DNA from: CAZUMH01 sp964621645
GTDB lineage: Bacteria; Zhuqueibacterota; QNDG01; JAGLOF01
Direction of reading: 5' to 3'
DNA length: 9,258 nt
NCBI GenBank assembly: GCA_964621645.1
Contig: CAZUMH010000114.1
Span: forward strand, 1-9,258
The position numbers and the translations under genes were made by a program. This document shows, in pieces, positions 6,570 to 9,258 of the stretch. Under the pieces are notes generated by a model that had not been told where the DNA came from, did no database searches, and was given only the letters and a program-made list of their open reading frames with translations. Positions within the stretch are counted from its first letter, which is position 1. The number at the start of each line of letters is the position of its first letter.

Positions 6570-7740
6570 CTGTTCTCATTTCTCTTATATATTGATGCAG
6601 CTTGAGAGCTTGCGCCTTCCAGCTCAGCGAATTTTGGGCCAATTGTCTTGCTTCAGAAATGGTTTTGGGAAATTTGGCCCTCCTCTCCCAGGCGTTACGG
6701 ATTCCCCTAGCAAGATCATCAACATCTGCATCGGGGACAAATATGGTAAAAGGCGTATCATCCAAGACCGCCCGGTGCGCTTCAATATCTGTAACAATAA
6801 CCGGTTTTCCCATTGCCAGGTATTCCATCATCTTTATGGGGCTGCTCACCCGCCACCAGTTTAGCTTGGGAAGCGGGATTATTCCCATGTGTGCCGTTGC
6901 TATATACCGTGGAACATCCTCATAGCGTACAGGAGGCAGGAACATAACCCTGGATTCCAAACCTCTGGAAAACACAAGCTTCTTCATTTCTGGAAGACCG
7001 GCTCCGCCTCCCAAAATGATGAGAATTACTTCAGGAAGGTCAAGTTTGTCGAGGGCAAGTATAGTCTCCCTCAGACCCCTGTTTGGAGTGATTACTCCAT
7101 GATACATAAGAACGAATTTATTTTCTATATTGAGACTTTCACGCAAGGTTTGAATATCCCTTCGAGCGAATCGAACAGGATCGAATATTATTTCATCTAC
7201 TCCAGAGCTCCATATACCGATGCTTTTTTCAGAAATCTTGAACCGTTTCGAGATCATTTGCCGCATAAAAGGTGAGATTACTGTCATCCCGTCAGAAAAC
7301 CTTCTGGCAATGTGTAGCGACAGAGAAAACTCCGCCTCCTCTATGCGACCCCTTATTCCGGCAATCTCAACGGGAACGGTGCGTATATCGAGAAGGAATT
7401 TAGTTCTAAACAGTCCTGCTTTATTCAATACAAGCCAGGGCCATAGAGATAAAATGGCAAAAGGATGCACAATGATCAGATCGGGCCGCTGTCGCCACAG
7501 TACCTTTATCATAAATAAAAACAAAGAGACGGCAAAGCTGATATATCCCAAGAAGGGTTTCTTTATCGACCAGAGATAGTATATGGAATCTCCCAGACCA
7601 AAATCATTCTTTATTTTGCGGAATCCTGAAACCAGTAAAACCTGATGACCCAGGGCATTCAGCTGTTTTACCATACAGGTCCAGGTGGCATGATCAACAC
7701 TTACATCCAGTGATTTTTCGGATATCCAGACAATCTTCAT
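6553..7740 (-). CDS. Glycosyltransferase family 4-like, GT-B fold
   Basis: The product is 395 aa. The N-terminal domain begins MKIVWISEKSLDVSVDHA and contains a hydrophobic stretch at 66-80 that may help it associate with the membrane. The C-terminal donor-binding domain shows YHGVITPNRGLRETILAL (213-230), ILGGGAGLPEMKKL (242-255) and SSPIKMMEYLAMGKPVIVTD (299-318). Glu306 occupies the second position of the E-x7-E motif, but the first position (298) is valine, a pattern shared by GT4 proteins with an SSPIKM-EY block. ATG at 7740 overlaps the DUF354 stop (ATGA). A GAGAGGA stretch lies about 13 nt upstream, rather far, so re-initiation after the upstream gene is plausible. The role is addition of one sugar of the repeat unit; which sugar is unknown. 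Confidence 0.92.
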   Translation of the reverse strand: MKIVWISEKSLDVSVDHATWTCMVKQLNALGHQVLLVSGFRKIKNDFGLGDSIYYLWSIKKPFLGYISFAVSLFLFMIKVLWRQRPDLIIVHPFAILSLWPWLVLNKAGLFRTKFLLDIRTVPVEIAGIRGRIEEAEFSLSLHIARRFSDGMTVISPFMRQMISKRFKISEKSIGIWSSGVDEIIFDPVRFARRDIQTLRESLNIENKFVLMYHGVITPNRGLRETILALDKLDLPEVILIILGGGAGLPEMKKLVFSRGLESRVMFLPPVRYEDVPRYIATAHMGIIPLPKLNWWRVSSPIKMMEYLAMGKPVIVTDIEAHRAVLDDTPFTIFVPDADVDDLARGIRNAWERRAKFPKTISEARQLAQNSLSWKAQALKLHQYIREMRTGETNR

Positions 7741-8777
7741 GGCCGCAATGCCGTCCTCTCTATTGTATCAGTAAGAAAAGCTACCAGCGACTCTTGCTGT
7801 CGCATCGGCCGGTGTCTCTTCTTCTTCACTACTTTTATAAGGGCTACCTCTGAGCTGTTCCGCACCTGTACAAGTCGTCCCTCTTTTTCCAGATATCTAT
7901 CCACCGCGCCACGAGGGCCGGTAAAGATCGAATATACCGGTATTCCTAAAACTGCCGCTTCCCTGTTCATTGTTCCGCCTGCTCCTACCACCAAATCCGA
8001 GATAGCAATAAGATCAATCCCATTCAATACCTTTTGGGGGATAAGGATTCTCCCGGTATTCACCCTTTGTAGATTCGCGATCCATCGGTACTGGTCTTCA
8101 TGTCTGGGAAGATAGACAACAACAGCCTCAGGATGGCTTATGACTTTACGCAGCGCTTCCATAAAAAGAGTTTCACTTCTCCTATCATGATAGTGTGCTC
8201 TGGTTTCCGGCGGCCTCAAGACAGCCACTATTGCGTCTTTTCTAATACCCATTTCATCCTTGAGATGCGATTCGTTCTTCATGGATGGCTGGTATATATA
8301 GGTAAATTCCTTTAAACCGGGATAGCGAATCAGTTTTTTTTCGGGAATACCTCTGGCTCGGATTGTTTCCATCGGAATAATTTTCGGAACCGCGATCACG
8401 CTCGCGAAACGGTTGGCTATTCCAAGGAAAATATTCTCATAATCAGTCATGAAAATTGAAGGAATCCTTGCCAGCAACGCTGCCATAACCTGATAACTTG
8501 AACCCTGGCTTACAGCGATATCGGGTTTCTCAGTTTTGGCAAAGTGCAATAATGAGCAGGTGCGATGAAAGAAACCTAACATCTTTCTCCAGATCGCACT
8601 ACCGTAGTCAAGGCCGATGGATTTGTACTCCAGGCCGTATATATGACAGAGATCCCGTACCTGATATCTTTCCCTGATTGTGATGATAACGGTATGTCCC
8701 CGTTCTTCCAGACGCCTAATCACGGGAGAGAAAAATAGAACCTGCGGTGGATGACATAAGTCGAACCAAATCTTCAT
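7737..8777 (-). CDS. DUF354 family protein, GT-B/UDP-GlcNAc 2-epimerase-like fold
   Basis: The product is 346 aa, the usual length for DUF354. The opening MKIWFDLCHPPQVLFFSPVI and RGHTVIITIRERYQV (26-40) match the family's typical start. PDIAVSQGSSYQV (85-97) and the C-terminal VVGAGGTMNREAAVLGIPVY (263-282) are its hallmarks. The GGTM-REA block resembles the donor-binding region of MurG and UDP-GlcNAc 2-epimerases. The family is common in bacterial and archaeal surface-glycan clusters, but I know of no member with a firmly established reaction. Glycosyltransferase or sugar-nucleotide processing is the best inference here. ATG at 8777 shares a base with the upstream stop (TAATG), with AGGA 7 nt upstream. 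Its own stop overlaps the next gene as ATGA. Confidence 0.9.
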   Translation of the reverse strand: MKIWFDLCHPPQVLFFSPVIRRLEERGHTVIITIRERYQVRDLCHIYGLEYKSIGLDYGSAIWRKMLGFFHRTCSLLHFAKTEKPDIAVSQGSSYQVMAALLARIPSIFMTDYENIFLGIANRFASVIAVPKIIPMETIRARGIPEKKLIRYPGLKEFTYIYQPSMKNESHLKDEMGIRKDAIVAVLRPPETRAHYHDRRSETLFMEALRKVISHPEAVVVYLPRHEDQYRWIANLQRVNTGRILIPQKVLNGIDLIAISDLVVGAGGTMNREAAVLGIPVYSIFTGPRGAVDRYLEKEGRLVQVRNSSEVALIKVVKKKRHRPMRQQESLVAFLTDTIERTALRP

Positions 8778-9258
8778 TACCGTATCCTGCCATGCTTCAA
8801 AGAATCGAGAATGTGAAAATAACGCTCTTCATATCGTTTCCAATGGTGCTTCTGAACAAAATCTTCAGAATGATTGATTAAACTGGCTCTTTTGGCAGTA
8901 TGGGTCATCAGATCAAGGACTTTTTCAGCCAAATCACTCGAGCTTCCGGGCTGGAAAAAAGCAACTTGATCATCCATATAATAGGCTTGAGCGGCAGTAA
9001 TACGTGAAACGATCGAAGGAAGTCCGACCGCTAGATATTCCATACATTTTGAACTTAATCCTTCCGATGCCAGGATACCGTCCCTTTTAGGATCGATTCC
9101 GATATCCATTTTACGCAGCATTACCGGTATTTCCGACCGTACAATTGGATCGTGGAAAAATACCCTGTCTTTAATCCCGATCTTCTCTGCCATTGTAATG
9201 AGAGTCTCTTTCTCTCCTCCCTGGCCGTAGATATGCAGTGCAGCCCGGGGTTCCTTTT
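8777..9258 (-). CDS. Glycosyltransferase family 4, C-terminal part (5' end beyond the window)
   Basis: 159 residues are visible, and the frame stays open to the right edge. The methionine at 9193 is therefore internal: the 21 codons upstream encode ALHIYGQGGEKETLITMAEK, a typical GT4 G-x-G loop and helix. After that come IKDRVFFHDPIVRSEIPVML and the donor-site block SEGLSSKCMEYLAVGLPSIV (SEG at 9067-9059). The two glutamates of the E-x7-E motif are encoded at 9064-9062 and 9040-9038. VAFFQPGSSSDLAEKV near the C-terminus is the usual post-site strand and helix. Judged from normal GT4 length, more than half of the gene is missing. It is the first visible gene of the overlapping run and ends TAATG with the DUF354 gene. 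Confidence 0.88.
   Translation of the reverse strand, partial: KEPRAALHIYGQGGEKETLITMAEKIGIKDRVFFHDPIVRSEIPVMLRKMDIGIDPKRDGILASEGLSSKCMEYLAVGLPSIVSRITAAQAYYMDDQVAFFQPGSSSDLAEKVLDLMTHTAKRASLINHSEDFVQKHHWKRYEERYFHILDSLKHGRIR

Noticed and set aside
6889..7275. 128-codon plus-strand open frame
   Set aside because: It lies entirely opposite a well-supported GT4 gene and has no domain features.
9191..9193. ATG at 9193 as the start of the right-hand glycosyltransferase
   Set aside because: The frame continues open to the window edge and encodes a typical GT4 loop (HIYGQGG), so this methionine is internal.

Overview
The window is a 9.26-kb piece of a surface or exopolysaccharide biosynthesis cluster. 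All ten genes I can support lie on the minus strand, so the operon is read from right to left. Eight are complete. A glycosyltransferase is cut by the right edge and a polysaccharide deacetylase by the left edge. There is no RNA gene, insertion sequence, CRISPR array or clear terminator, and no gene-free stretch longer than 63 bases. The promoter presumably lies beyond base 9258. Base composition looks moderate (by eye a little under 50% GC) and even. Shine-Dalgarno sites, GTG and TTG starts, an O-antigen polymerase/ligase-type membrane protein and two FemAB-like proteins of the kind found in XrtA/PEP-CTERM loci all fit a bacterium, probably with a Gram-negative type envelope. I cannot name the phylum from this sequence.

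Layout in transcription order. Bases 9258-4031 hold the assembly genes: the C-terminal part of a GT4 glycosyltransferase, a DUF354 GT-B-like protein, a second GT4 glycosyltransferase, a multi-pass Wzy/O-antigen-ligase-type membrane protein, and a third GT4 glycosyltransferase. These genes overlap one another (TAATG, ATGA, 17 nt, 29 nt). The third GT4 also overlaps, by ATGA, the next gene (4034-2928), a predicted alpha/alpha-toroid protein resembling VpsJ and C5-epimerase-like polysaccharide proteins. After a 63-nt gap, bases 2864-1 hold what look like decoration genes: two tandem FemAB/GNAT-fold proteins of identical length (341 aa), a left-handed beta-helix acyltransferase, and a NodB-type polysaccharide deacetylase. 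These do not overlap, and the first three have clear Shine-Dalgarno sites of their own.

Together (inference), the glycosyltransferases would build a repeat unit on a lipid carrier and the membrane protein would polymerise or transfer it. The last four or five genes would modify it: deacetylation would expose an amine, FemAB-like transfer would add an aminoacyl or related group, and the acyltransferase would add an acyl group. The most interesting signals are the paired, diverged FemAB paralogues next to a deacetylase, and the uncharacterised toroid protein just upstream of them. Flippase, chain-length regulator, initiating transferase and exosortase genes are not in the window and would be expected in the flanks if this is an XrtA-type locus.
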